Part shown: positions 52,711 through 61,305 of the stretch, one piece after another | How positions within the stretch are numbered: position 1 is the stretch's first letter | Layout: the number at the start of each line of letters is the position of its first letter | NCBI GenBank assembly: GCA_002381695.1 | Contig: DFXM01000018.1 | Location: 111,113-175,112 of the forward strand | Length of the DNA stretch: 64,000 nucleotides | Source of the DNA: Clostridium sp. UBA4108 | GTDB lineage: Bacteria > Bacillota > Clostridia > Clostridiales > Clostridiaceae | Direction of reading: 5' to 3' | Program-made: the position numbers and the translations under genes | The notes under the pieces: generated by a model | What the model saw: only the letters and a program-made list of their open reading frames with translations | Database searches by the model: none | Told to the model about the DNA's origin: nothing

Positions 52711-52941
52711 ATGGGAAATGGAGAATTGTTTATAGAATTAAAGTATAAGGAAGATGGTAAAGGCCTAGAGGGTATAAACTTCTTAGAGAATACAAAAGCA
52801 CAAGGATCTAAATACATGTTATGTGGTGGAGTCCTAAATAAAAAAGGTGGGAAAATATTATTTAAAGCCAGAAATATGGAAGAGGCTAATGAATTTACTA
52901 AACACAATCCATTGAGCAATAGAATGTCAATATACAGTTAA
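52711..52941 (+). CDS. Small YciI-like protein under SOS-type control
   Basis: 76 residues. The C-terminal half (YMLCGGVLNKKGGKILFKAR, then NMEEANEFTKHNPL) resembles the YCII domain, a small ferredoxin-like fold found alone or fused to other proteins. GGGGG precedes the ATG. It is monocistronic, with a LexA box in the promoter, which is unusual for this family. The function is unknown. Confidence 0.6.
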   Translation: MGNGELFIELKYKEDGKGLEGINFLENTKAQGSKYMLCGGVLNKKGGKILFKARNMEEANEFTKHNPLSNRMSIYS

Positions 52942-52955
52942 TATAGATGATGTTA

Positions 52956-52995
52956 AAAAGTAGTGTTGTACTAAATAGACACTACTTTTATTTTA
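52956..52995 (+). terminator. Terminator of the YciI-like gene
   Basis: AAAAGTAGTGT (52956-52966) pairs with ACACTACTTTT (52979-52989), with a T-rich tail. Confidence 0.8.
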
Positions 52996-53188
52996 TGTAA
53001 TGGCTTTGTTTTAATATAGTTCTAAAATCAATCACCATTTAGGACAAAGCCTATCTAATAAACAATTTCTATTTAAAGTAGAAAATACATAAAATCAATT
53101 GTAATAAAATTAAAAAAAGGATAGAATAAAGAGTGAACAATACTAATAAAAAACATTTTATAATTCGGAAAGGTAGTAGTAAGTAATT

Positions 53189-54025
53189 ATGGGAAAAAAT
53201 AGTGATAAATTTAGTAGGAATCAAAGGGTTATAGGAATTACTAAAGTGCTTACTGAAAATCCAAATAAAGTTATTAACTTAAATATATTTACGGAGATGT
53301 TTAATGCAGCCAAATCAACCATAAGTGAAGATATAGTAATAGTAAGGGAAATATTAGGACAATTATCTATGGGAAAAGTTGAAACTGTATCAGGAGCTGC
53401 TGGTGGAATTAAATTTATAAATGATATGTCACAAGAGGATAGAGATATTTTTCTGCAACAGCTTTGCGAAACCCTTAGACAGAAGTCTCGAGTTGTTCCA
53501 GGTAATTTTTTATATATTACTGATATTGCTTACAAGCCTAGTATAATACAAAGAGCTGCAGCAATGCTAGCGAAAGAATTTGCCAAACTTGATGTAGACT
53601 ATGTAGTTACTATAGAAACAAAGGGAATACCACTAGGTTATGAAGTAGCTAAGCAATTAGGAGTTGAATTGGTTACTGTTAGACATGATAGTAAATTTAC
53701 TGAGGGAACTACTGTAAGTATTAATTATATTTCAGGTTCTAGTGACAAATTAAGAACTATGGCACTTTCTACTAGATCTATGAAAAGGAATAGTAAATGT
53801 ATATTCGTAGATGATTTTATGCGAGGTGGAGGAACAGCTAAAGGAGTAATAGAGCTTTTAAATGAGTTTGAAAGCGAAATGCTAGGTTGTGGATTTCTAA
53901 TCGACAATGTTGAAATGAGAGAGAAGTTGATTAAAGATTATGTAGCTTTAGTAGATTTTTCAGGAATAGATGAAAGTGGATCAGCAAAGGTATGTCCATC
54001 TAAAAATTATAGTACTCAAATATAA
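53189..54025 (+). CDS. purR: Purine operon repressor PurR (Firmicute type)
   Basis: 278 residues. An N-terminal winged helix (about 1-75) precedes a phosphoribosyltransferase-like domain with the PRPP loop CIFVDDFMRGGGTAKGVIEL. PurR of this type represses purine genes and is released by PRPP. The ATG follows a weak GGTAGTAG site. Its place before spoVG, glmU and prs matches clostridial and Bacillus order, and prs makes its effector. Confidence 0.93.
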   Translation: MGKNSDKFSRNQRVIGITKVLTENPNKVINLNIFTEMFNAAKSTISEDIVIVREILGQLSMGKVETVSGAAGGIKFINDMSQEDRDIFLQQLCETLRQKSRVVPGNFLYITDIAYKPSIIQRAAAMLAKEFAKLDVDYVVTIETKGIPLGYEVAKQLGVELVTVRHDSKFTEGTTVSINYISGSSDKLRTMALSTRSMKRNSKCIFVDDFMRGGGTAKGVIELLNEFESEMLGCGFLIDNVEMREKLIKDYVALVDFSGIDESGSAKVCPSKNYSTQI

Positions 54026-54120
54026 ATAAATAGCTTTTAGAACATACTAGAATTACTTTTATTAAGGAAATAAAAGAAATTATAAATTTAGTCAGAAAAA
54101 TTAAATTTTTCTCAAAATTA

Positions 54121-54149
54121 GAAGGAATTTAGTGGTTGACAGAGAATAT
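54121..54149 (+). promoter_or_regulatory. Sigma-H promoter of spoVG
   Basis: GAAGGAATT (54121-54129), 11 bp, AGAGAATAT (54141-54149) fits the sigma-H consensus RnAGGAwww-N11/12-RnnGAATww at every position. spoVG is a known sigma-H gene in Bacillus subtilis. Confidence 0.75.
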
Positions 54150-54181
54150 TATATCAAAGCACATCTTGGAGGTGGAATTTC

Positions 54182-54469
54182 ATGCAAATTACTGATGTTA
54201 GAATAAGAAAGATTGCAACAGAAGGAAAAATGAAGGCTATAGTGTCAATAACTTTAGACAATGAATTTGTTGTTCATGATATTAAAGTTATTGAGGGTCA
54301 AAATGGTCATTTTATAGCTATGCCAAGTAGAAGAACTCCAGATGGGGAGTTTAAGGATATAGCGCACCCTATCAACACTGAAACAAGAGAAAAAATACAA
54401 CAAGCGATTTTAGGGGAATATGAAAAAGTAAAGAATGAAGAAACTTCTAATGAAGAAATAACAGAGTAA
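54182..54469 (+). CDS. spoVG: SpoVG, sporulation and RNA-binding regulator
   Basis: 95 residues. The start MQITDVRIRKIATEGKMKAI, the VHDIKVIEGQNGHFIAMPSR core and the DIAHPINTETREKI helix match SpoVG throughout. It is a small nucleic-acid-binding protein affecting sporulation and envelope genes. GGAGGTGG precedes the ATG, and a terminator (54471-54500) follows. Confidence 0.96.
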   Translation: MQITDVRIRKIATEGKMKAIVSITLDNEFVVHDIKVIEGQNGHFIAMPSRRTPDGEFKDIAHPINTETREKIQQAILGEYEKVKNEETSNEEITE

Positions 54470-54470
54470 T

Positions 54471-54500
54471 AAAAAGGAGACATAGTACTCCTTTTTGTTT
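54471..54500 (+). terminator. Terminator of spoVG
   Basis: AAAAAGGAG pairs with CTCCTTTTT around an 8-nt loop, followed by GTTTT. Confidence 0.8.
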
Positions 54501-54631
54501 TGCGTGAAAATTCGGAACTAGCACCTCTTGTTGAAAAAACATATTTAATAAAATATAATAAATAAGTGTCTGATAATATATAATTATTAATATACTAAGT
54601 ATATATATAATTTGATAAAGAGGTGTTGAAG

Positions 54632-56002
54632 TTGTATAAATGTGCTATCATTTTAGCAGCAGGAGAAGGCAAGAGAATGAAATCTAGCACACCAAAGGTA
54701 TTACATAAGGTGTGTGGAAAAGAAATGATTAACCATGTTATAGATAACATAAGAAAAAGTGGAATAGAAGATATAAACGTAGTTATAGGAAAGGGTGCTG
54801 AAAAAGTTAGAAAGGGCACAGAAAATAGAAATATATCCTATTCAGTTCAAGAAGAACAATTAGGAACTGGTCATGCTGTGATGTGTGCGGAGGAGTTCTT
54901 GGATAAGAAAAATGGGTCTGTAGCTATATTTGTTGGAGATGGTCCACTTATTACTGAAGACACTGTTAAAAAGCTTATAAGTTATCATGAAGAGGGAAAT
55001 TATGGTGCTACCATATTAACTACAGTTATGGAAGAACCTCTAAAGTATGGTAGAATAATTAGAAATAAATATGAAGAAGTAGAAAAAATTGTTGAGTTCA
55101 AGGATTGTAATAAAGATGAATTAAAAGTTAAAGAGATAAATTCAGGAATGTATTGCTTTGATATAGAAATGCTTTTAAATACACTAGGGAAACTGAACAA
55201 TAATAATAACCAAGGTGAATATTATTTAACTGATGTTATAGAGATTCTTAAATCACAAGGGGAAAAAGTAGGTGCAATATCAGCTACAATAGAGGAAGTT
55301 ACTGCGGTTAATTCCAAGTATGAGCTATCAATTGCAGAACAGATTATGAGAAATAGAATAAATAAAGCTCATATGGATAATGGAGTTCTAATAGTTGATT
55401 CTAATAGCACTTACATTCAATGTGATGTAAAAATAGGCGCAGATACAACTATATATCCTGGAAATGTAATAGAAGGAAATACCATTATAGGGGAAGGATG
55501 TATGCTATATTCTAACAATAGAATTAATAATAGTGTTATAAAAGATAATGTTACATTAGAGAGTTCTGTTGTTTTAAATAGCCAAGTCGGAGAGAATACG
55601 ACAGTAGGACCTTTTGCATATCTTCGTCCTGAAACTATCATAGGAAAAGATGCTAGAATTGGAGATTTTGTAGAAATCAAGAAATCTACCATAGGAAATG
55701 GAACTAAGGTATCTCATTTAACTTATATAGGAGATGCTGAGGTGGGCGATAAGTGTAACTTTGGCTGTGGAACAGTTGTAGTTAATTATGATGGAAAAAT
55801 TAAGAATAAGTCTAAGATAGGAAACAATGTATTTATAGGATGTAATACGAATTTAGTATCTCCAGTGGAGGTTGAAGATAATTCTTATATTGCAGCAGGA
55901 ACAACGGTTACTAATACAGTACCAAGGGGAGCACTAGCTATTGGAAGAGTTAAACAAGAGAACAAAGAGAACTGGGTATACGATAAATTTAAAAATAAAT
56001 AA
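54632..56002 (+). CDS. glmU: Bifunctional N-acetylglucosamine-1-phosphate uridyltransferase / glucosamine-1-phosphate acetyltransferase
   Basis: 456 residues. The N-terminal pyrophosphorylase has LAAGEGKRMKSSTPKVLHK; the C-terminal left-handed beta helix has RPETIIGKDARIGDFVEIKK and VVVNYDGK. It makes UDP-GlcNAc for the cell wall. The TTG at 54632 gives the family start MYKCAIILAAG and has AGAGGTG 6 bp upstream; a GTG at 54623 lies inside that site. It runs 20 bp before prs, as an operon. Confidence 0.95.
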   Translation: MYKCAIILAAGEGKRMKSSTPKVLHKVCGKEMINHVIDNIRKSGIEDINVVIGKGAEKVRKGTENRNISYSVQEEQLGTGHAVMCAEEFLDKKNGSVAIFVGDGPLITEDTVKKLISYHEEGNYGATILTTVMEEPLKYGRIIRNKYEEVEKIVEFKDCNKDELKVKEINSGMYCFDIEMLLNTLGKLNNNNNQGEYYLTDVIEILKSQGEKVGAISATIEEVTAVNSKYELSIAEQIMRNRINKAHMDNGVLIVDSNSTYIQCDVKIGADTTIYPGNVIEGNTIIGEGCMLYSNNRINNSVIKDNVTLESSVVLNSQVGENTTVGPFAYLRPETIIGKDARIGDFVEIKKSTIGNGTKVSHLTYIGDAEVGDKCNFGCGTVVVNYDGKIKNKSKIGNNVFIGCNTNLVSPVEVEDNSYIAAGTTVTNTVPRGALAIGRVKQENKENWVYDKFKNK

Positions 56003-56022
56003 AATATGGGAGGATTACATAG

Positions 56023-56979
56023 ATGATAAGCCACGGAAGAAATATTAAGATTTTTACAGGAAGTTCTTACCCCGAACTTGCTAATGATATTGCAGAAAGA
56101 TTAGGTTTAAAAATAGGAGAGTCTCAAGTAGGAACTTTTAGTGATGGAGAAATCTCAGTAAATATCGGAGAAACTGTGAGAGGGTTAGATATATTTGTTG
56201 TTCAGCCAACAAGTGCGCCAGTAAACTATAATTTAATGGAATTACTAATAATGATCGATGCTTTTAAAAGAGCATCGGCAGGTAGAATAACTGCGGTTAT
56301 ACCATACTATGGATATGCAAGACAAGATAGAAAGGCTAAGGCAAGAGATCCAATTACAGCAAAGCTAGTGGCAGATTTAATTACGGCTGCGGGAGCGGAT
56401 AGAGTTTTAACTATGGATTTACATGCAGCTCAAATCCAAGGATATTTTAATATTCCTGTAGATAATTTAATGGGAGCACCGATATTAAGTGATTACTTTG
56501 TTGAAAAGGGATTTAAGGATTGTGAAGATGTAGTGGTTGTATCACCAGATCTTGGAAGTGTTTCAAGGGCTAGAAAGTTTGCAGATAGGTTAAATGCACC
56601 TATAGCGATTATTGATAAGAGAAGACCAAAAGCAAATGTAGCTGAAGTAATGAATATTATAGGAGATGTAAAAGGTAAGAGAGTTATTTTAATAGATGAT
56701 ATGATTGATACAGCAGGGACTATATGTAATGGTGCAAGTGCTCTTGTGGAAAGGGGAGCTACAGAGGTTTATGCTTGTTGTTCACATGCTGTGTTATCAG
56801 GTCCGGCTATTGAAAGACTTGAGAACTCTGTTATAAAAGAACTAGTAATGCTAGATACAATACATCTATCAAAGGAAAAACATATAGATAAGATTAAAAT
56901 TTTATCTATAGCACCAATATTTGCAGAGGCAATAAAGAGAATATATGAAGAGGTTTCAGTTAGTAAGCTATTTGATTAA
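56023..56979 (+). CDS. prs: Ribose-phosphate pyrophosphokinase (PRPP synthetase)
   Basis: 318 residues. The ATP-binding YYGYARQDRKAKAR, the catalytic DLHAAQIQGYF and the PRPP loop VILIDDMIDTAGTI are complete. It makes PRPP for purines, pyrimidines, His and Trp. GGAGG precedes the ATG. PRPP is also the effector of PurR encoded 3 kb upstream. Confidence 0.96.
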   Translation: MISHGRNIKIFTGSSYPELANDIAERLGLKIGESQVGTFSDGEISVNIGETVRGLDIFVVQPTSAPVNYNLMELLIMIDAFKRASAGRITAVIPYYGYARQDRKAKARDPITAKLVADLITAAGADRVLTMDLHAAQIQGYFNIPVDNLMGAPILSDYFVEKGFKDCEDVVVVSPDLGSVSRARKFADRLNAPIAIIDKRRPKANVAEVMNIIGDVKGKRVILIDDMIDTAGTICNGASALVERGATEVYACCSHAVLSGPAIERLENSVIKELVMLDTIHLSKEKHIDKIKILSIAPIFAEAIKRIYEEVSVSKLFD

Positions 56980-57004
56980 TTTGAGATATGAGACAAGATA
57001 TATG

Positions 57005-57036
57005 GAGAGTATAAACCAAGTTTATGCTCTCTTTTT
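57005..57036 (+). terminator. Terminator of glmU-prs
   Basis: GAGAGTATAAAC (57005-57016) pairs with GTTTATGCTCTC (57020-57031, one G-U), followed by five T. Confidence 0.85.
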
Positions 57037-57209
57037 ATAAAAAATTAGAAATGCTGAGGATATAATATTTATTTATAAATATTTTGTTAAATATATTAAT
57101 TTTAGTGAGAAATCTCTTTGTGTTTTGGATATTATTATATAATACAAATATAAATAAATTAATTCGATATTTTGAAAAATTTATAGAAGAATAATAGGAG
57201 GTCTTTTTA

Positions 57210-57896
57210 ATGGAAGGATTTTTAGGAAAAGTATTAGTTGTTGATGATGATAAAAATATATGTGAAGTTATAAAAATGTATTTAGAGAGTTCAGGATATA
57301 ATGTTAAAGTTGCTAATGATGGCAAGGAAGCGCAAGAGATTTTTGCAAATTATAAGCCTGACTTAGTGCTATTAGACGTAATGTTACCTTATATTGACGG
57401 TATAGATGTGCTTAAATGGATAAGAAAAAATCATGAAACTCCTGTAATAATGATAACTGCAAAGGGAGAGACTTTTGATAAGGTATTAGGACTAGAGTTA
57501 GGTGCAGACGATTACATAGTTAAGCCTTTTGAGCCAAAGGAACTTATGGCAAGGGTCAAAGCTGTACTTAGAAGATACACATCAGAAGTAGATAACAAAG
57601 AAGCACTATGCTTTGATAACCTAGTAATCGATGTTAACTCTTATAATGTAACATATAATGGTAAAGAAATTAAGATGCCACCAAAAGAATTTGAGTTATT
57701 ATATTATCTTGCGAGTAATAGAAACAAAGTATTTACTAGAGAGCAGTTATTATGTGAGGTTTGGGGATATGATTATCCAGGAGACTCAAGAACAGTTGAC
57801 GTTCATGTTAAAAGATTAAGAGAAAAAGTTTCAGGCGGGGAAAATTGGCAACTTGAGACTGTATGGGGTGTAGGGTATAAATTTGAGGTGAAATAA
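57210..57896 (+). CDS. OmpR-family response regulator, PhoP/WalR-like
   Basis: 228 residues. The receiver has Asp-Asp-Asp near residue 12, phosphoacceptor Asp56 (VLLDVMLP) and Lys105 (DDYIVKPFEP). The winged helix has TVDVHVKRLREKV. GGAGG precedes the ATG. The stop overlaps the kinase start by one base. The signal and regulon are unknown. Confidence 0.92.
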   Translation: MEGFLGKVLVVDDDKNICEVIKMYLESSGYNVKVANDGKEAQEIFANYKPDLVLLDVMLPYIDGIDVLKWIRKNHETPVIMITAKGETFDKVLGLELGADDYIVKPFEPKELMARVKAVLRRYTSEVDNKEALCFDNLVIDVNSYNVTYNGKEIKMPPKEFELLYYLASNRNKVFTREQLLCEVWGYDYPGDSRTVDVHVKRLREKVSGGENWQLETVWGVGYKFEVK

Positions 57897-59323
57897 TGGT
57901 AAAAAACAGTTTATTTTCTAAAATGGTAATAGCCTATACCATAATAATTACTGTTAGTTTTACTATATTAGCTGCATTTTTATCCTTTTGGTTTCAGGAC
58001 TATATTATAAAGAGTAGAAAAGAACAGTTATCCACTCAATTAGCTTTCATTGAAAATTTGGCAAATGATTATTTAGAAAGTGAAATTTCTTATGAAGAAT
58101 TAGATGCTTTTATTAAGCTAATATCAACCTACATTAGTGATGATATTATACTTACGGACAGAAATGGATATGTCTATGCAGTATCTTCTGTAAAGTATAA
58201 GCCATTGATTGGTAAGCAAGTTATAATAGAAAATTATGATGAAGATAAAAGATTTAAAAAATTTGGAAAGGCTGATAAGGACGGAATAAACTTTGAAGAA
58301 AATAGTTATATAATGGTTGAAAGAATAAATAATAAATCAGGTAAAGATGAAGGGGCAATTCTCATTAATATCTCTATGACCAATGTAGATAGGTCTTTGT
58401 CAAATGTATATCAGATTATATGGATATCTGCAGTTTTAGCAGTAGTTTCATCCTGTATAGTAATATACTATTTTTCTCAAAAGCTTATTATTAATCCGCT
58501 ATCTCAAATGAGCTCAGTAGCTAGAAAAATTGCTGCTGGTGACGTAGATAAAAGGGTCACAATTAAATCTGATGATGAAATAGAGGAATTTGCAGAAGCC
58601 TTTAATGTGATGGCTGATTCTCTTCAAAAAGTGGAACAAAATAGAAAGGAATTCATATCTAATGTATCTCATGAGTTAAGATCACCAATCACTTCTATAA
58701 AGGGTTTTATCGGAGGTATATTAGATGGAGTTATACCAGTAGAAAAACAGAGTTATTATTTAAATGTTGCTTATGAAGAGATACAAAGGCTTACTAGACT
58801 TATAAATGATTTATTGGATCTTTCGGCTGTTGATTCTGGTAACTATAAGCTAAAGAAGAAAACTCTAGATATGAATGAGCTCATTAGAATATGTATCTTA
58901 AGAAATGAAGCTAGAATAAAGGATAAAGAACTTAGTGTAGAAGTATTCTTCGAAGAAGATGAGTTATATGTATTAGCAGATGAAGATAAAATAATGCAGG
59001 TAGTAACTAACCTATTAGATAATGCTATAAAATATGCAAGTGAAAATGGAACAATAACCATATCTTGTAAACTGAAAGGCAAGAAGGCATATATAGAAAT
59101 ATTTAATGAGGGTCCTACAATAGCAGAGGAGGATATTATTCATATTTGGGATAGGTTTTATAAAGGAGATAAGTCTAGAACTCAAAAATTTAGTACAGGA
59201 TTAGGTTTATCTATAGTTAAGAAGATTTTAACTTTACACGATGAAGAAATTTGGGTAAAAAATAAAGATGATGGAGTTATCTTTACATTTACTTTAGCAT
59301 TAACTAAGAGAACACAAACATAA
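57896..59323 (+). CDS. Membrane sensor histidine kinase, partner of the preceding regulator
   Basis: 475 residues. Spans at about 8-30 and 173-194 bracket a dCache/PAS-like extracellular domain (IILTDRNGYVYAVSS). HAMP and HisKA follow with His259 (VSHELRSP), then an ATPase domain with DRFYKGDKSRT and GLGLSIVKK. It is translationally coupled to the regulator. It is followed by an HtrA-like protease, a common neighbour of envelope-stress systems, though co-regulation is not shown. Confidence 0.92.
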   Translation: MVKNSLFSKMVIAYTIIITVSFTILAAFLSFWFQDYIIKSRKEQLSTQLAFIENLANDYLESEISYEELDAFIKLISTYISDDIILTDRNGYVYAVSSVKYKPLIGKQVIIENYDEDKRFKKFGKADKDGINFEENSYIMVERINNKSGKDEGAILINISMTNVDRSLSNVYQIIWISAVLAVVSSCIVIYYFSQKLIINPLSQMSSVARKIAAGDVDKRVTIKSDDEIEEFAEAFNVMADSLQKVEQNRKEFISNVSHELRSPITSIKGFIGGILDGVIPVEKQSYYLNVAYEEIQRLTRLINDLLDLSAVDSGNYKLKKKTLDMNELIRICILRNEARIKDKELSVEVFFEEDELYVLADEDKIMQVVTNLLDNAIKYASENGTITISCKLKGKKAYIEIFNEGPTIAEEDIIHIWDRFYKGDKSRTQKFSTGLGLSIVKKILTLHDEEIWVKNKDDGVIFTFTLALTKRTQT

Positions 59324-59437
59324 TATTATTTCATATTAAAACTAGAAATATGGAATAATGTTAGATTCATATAACATATAATTAGTAATTTAGCTTATTG
59401 TTTTAGTACAAAAGATATGCTTGAAAGGGGTGAGGCT

Positions 59438-60607
59438 ATGGACGGATTTAATGATATAGACAATGATGAAAGAGTTTTTAAATCAAACATAAGATTTAAT
59501 AAGAAGAAGAAGAGTTGCAGAAGAAAAGCTATAGCATTCGGAGTAGCGTATGTAACATTAGCTGCTTTTTCAGGGATAGTCACTGCCATTGCCCTAGCCT
59601 ACAATGAAGACACCTTTTACAAAATTTATGGCATGGAACAATCAAGTAATAATAGTATTTTAAATCTATCTAGTCAAGATGAAAATATTAAAAATAATCA
59701 TTCTACAAAACAAGCTACGCAGTCTGTGGTTTCAATAATAAATGTGAAAAACAAAGACAATATAATAACAGAGTCCAATTCTGGGGTAGGTATAATTATA
59801 AAAAAAGAAGGATATATAATTACAAACTATCACTTAATACAGGATGCTAGTAATATAAAGGTTAAATTGTTTAACAATCAAGTATATGAAGGAAAGCTTA
59901 TCGGTATAGAAAAAACCTATGATCTAGCATTGGTAAAAATTAATGCTGAGAATTTAATACCACTAAAATTAGGAGATTCTTCTCAAGCAAAAAATGAAGA
60001 TGAAGTAGTGGTTATTGGTAATCATGATGGCAGACAATATGGGGAGTACGTACAACAAAGTACTGTAATTAGTATTAATGAAGTATCTTTGTTTTTAAAT
60101 AAGGATGCTAGGTTAACTACTTCATTAAATGTTTTTAAAATATCAAAACCACCTAATAATATAAATAGTGGAGCAGCTCTATGTAATTCAAAGGGTGAGC
60201 TCATTGGTGTAAGCAATATATCTATAAATTACTCCAAAGGAAATATGGAAGATACTTATTATATTTCTTCAAATGATTTATCTTCAATTTTAAATGATAT
60301 GATGAATGGTGAAAACCATCTAATCGCTACGCTGGGGATTAATGGAGAAGAGGCTATACCTAGAGATAGTGACGGAGTAGAGGGATTTTATATACGAGAT
60401 GTTAAAAAAGGAAGCGATGCCTATAATGCAGGATTAAGACCTACGGATATCATTGTAGAAATAAATCATAATCCTATAAAGTCTGTAGACGATATCAATA
60501 AAATACTTATAGGAAATAAAGATGGAGAAAATATAGAGTGTGTTATATTTAAAAATGGAGCTTATAGAACAATAAATATGATGATAAAACAAGAAAAAAT
60601 AAAGTAG
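59438..60607 (+). CDS. Membrane-anchored HtrA-like serine protease with PDZ domain
   Basis: 389 residues from an ATG at 59438 with GGGGTGAGG upstream; an ATG at 59417 would overlap that site. A cytoplasmic tail and one span (about 30-55) precede a trypsin-like domain with His132 (TNYHLI), Asp162 (YDLALVK) and Ser244 in INSGAAL. The last is normally GNSGGPL, so the oxyanion Gly before Asn-Ser is Ile and activity may be reduced. A PDZ domain covers about 300-385. HtrA proteases degrade misfolded envelope proteins. It lies between a two-component system and pth. Confidence 0.85.
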   Translation: MDGFNDIDNDERVFKSNIRFNKKKKSCRRKAIAFGVAYVTLAAFSGIVTAIALAYNEDTFYKIYGMEQSSNNSILNLSSQDENIKNNHSTKQATQSVVSIINVKNKDNIITESNSGVGIIIKKEGYIITNYHLIQDASNIKVKLFNNQVYEGKLIGIEKTYDLALVKINAENLIPLKLGDSSQAKNEDEVVVIGNHDGRQYGEYVQQSTVISINEVSLFLNKDARLTTSLNVFKISKPPNNINSGAALCNSKGELIGVSNISINYSKGNMEDTYYISSNDLSSILNDMMNGENHLIATLGINGEEAIPRDSDGVEGFYIRDVKKGSDAYNAGLRPTDIIVEINHNPIKSVDDINKILIGNKDGENIECVIFKNGAYRTINMMIKQEKIK

Positions 60608-60633
60608 CATGAAATTTTCATGCTACTTTTTGT
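60604..60633 (+). terminator. Terminator of the HtrA-like gene
   Basis: AGTAGCATGAAA pairs with TTTCATGCTACT, followed by five T. Confidence 0.85.
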
Positions 60634-60658
60634 TAGTATGAAAGATTTCTAGTATAAT
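60630..60658 (+). promoter_or_regulatory. Promoter of pth-mfd
   Basis: TTGTTA (60630-60635), 17 bp, TATAAT (60653-60658), about 48 bp before pth. Confidence 0.65.
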
Positions 60659-60705
60659 AAGATTTAGAATGTAAAAAATATATAACTAAAGAGTAGGAGG
60701 TATTT

Positions 60706-61269
60706 ATGTATTTAGTTGTAGGTTTAGGAAATCCAGGAGAGAAATACGATAGGACAAGGCATAATGTAGGATTTGATATAATTAACTTATGTGAATCAAA
60801 GTATAATTTCTCTATAAATAGGACAAAATTTAGAGGAATGTATGGAGAAACTACAATAGCGGGAGAAAAAGTTATTTTTCTAAAACCACAAACCTTTATG
60901 AATCTTAGTGGTGATAGTATTAGAGAGATAGCTAACTTTTATAAGATACCTACTGAGAATATTATAATTATTTATGATGATATTAGTCTTGAGGTAGGAA
61001 GAATTAGAATAAAGGAAAAAGGAAGTTCAGGAGGTCATAATGGGATAAAAAGTATAATTTCTCAAATGGCTACACAAGAATTTCCGAGAATTAAAGTAGG
61101 TGTTGGACAGCCTAATGAGGATTTAGTGGAATTCGTATTAGGTAGATTTTCAAAAGAAGAAAGAGAAATTATTAGAAAAACCTTTGATGTAGCAGTAGAA
61201 GCTGTAGAAGTAATTATATCTAAAGGAGTACAAGAAGCTATGAATAGATTTAATTCTTTTAAAGCTTAG
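60706..61269 (+). CDS. pth: Peptidyl-tRNA hydrolase
   Basis: 187 residues. GLGNPGEKYDRTRHNVGFD carries the catalytic His20, FLKPQTFMNLSG the substrate-binding strand, and IIYDDISLEVG the conserved Asp93 region. It recycles tRNA from stalled peptidyl-tRNA. GGAGG precedes the ATG. mfd follows after 36 bp. Confidence 0.96.
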   Translation: MYLVVGLGNPGEKYDRTRHNVGFDIINLCESKYNFSINRTKFRGMYGETTIAGEKVIFLKPQTFMNLSGDSIREIANFYKIPTENIIIIYDDISLEVGRIRIKEKGSSGGHNGIKSIISQMATQEFPRIKVGVGQPNEDLVEFVLGRFSKEEREIIRKTFDVAVEAVEVIISKGVQEAMNRFNSFKA

Positions 61270-61305
61270 GAATTAAAGCATAAATTTTACAGAGGTGATG
61301 ATATT

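Noticed and set aside
52587..52919. 110-codon minus-strand frame over the YciI-like gene
   Set aside because: It runs through a perfect promoter and SOS box on the other strand and has no initiation signal.
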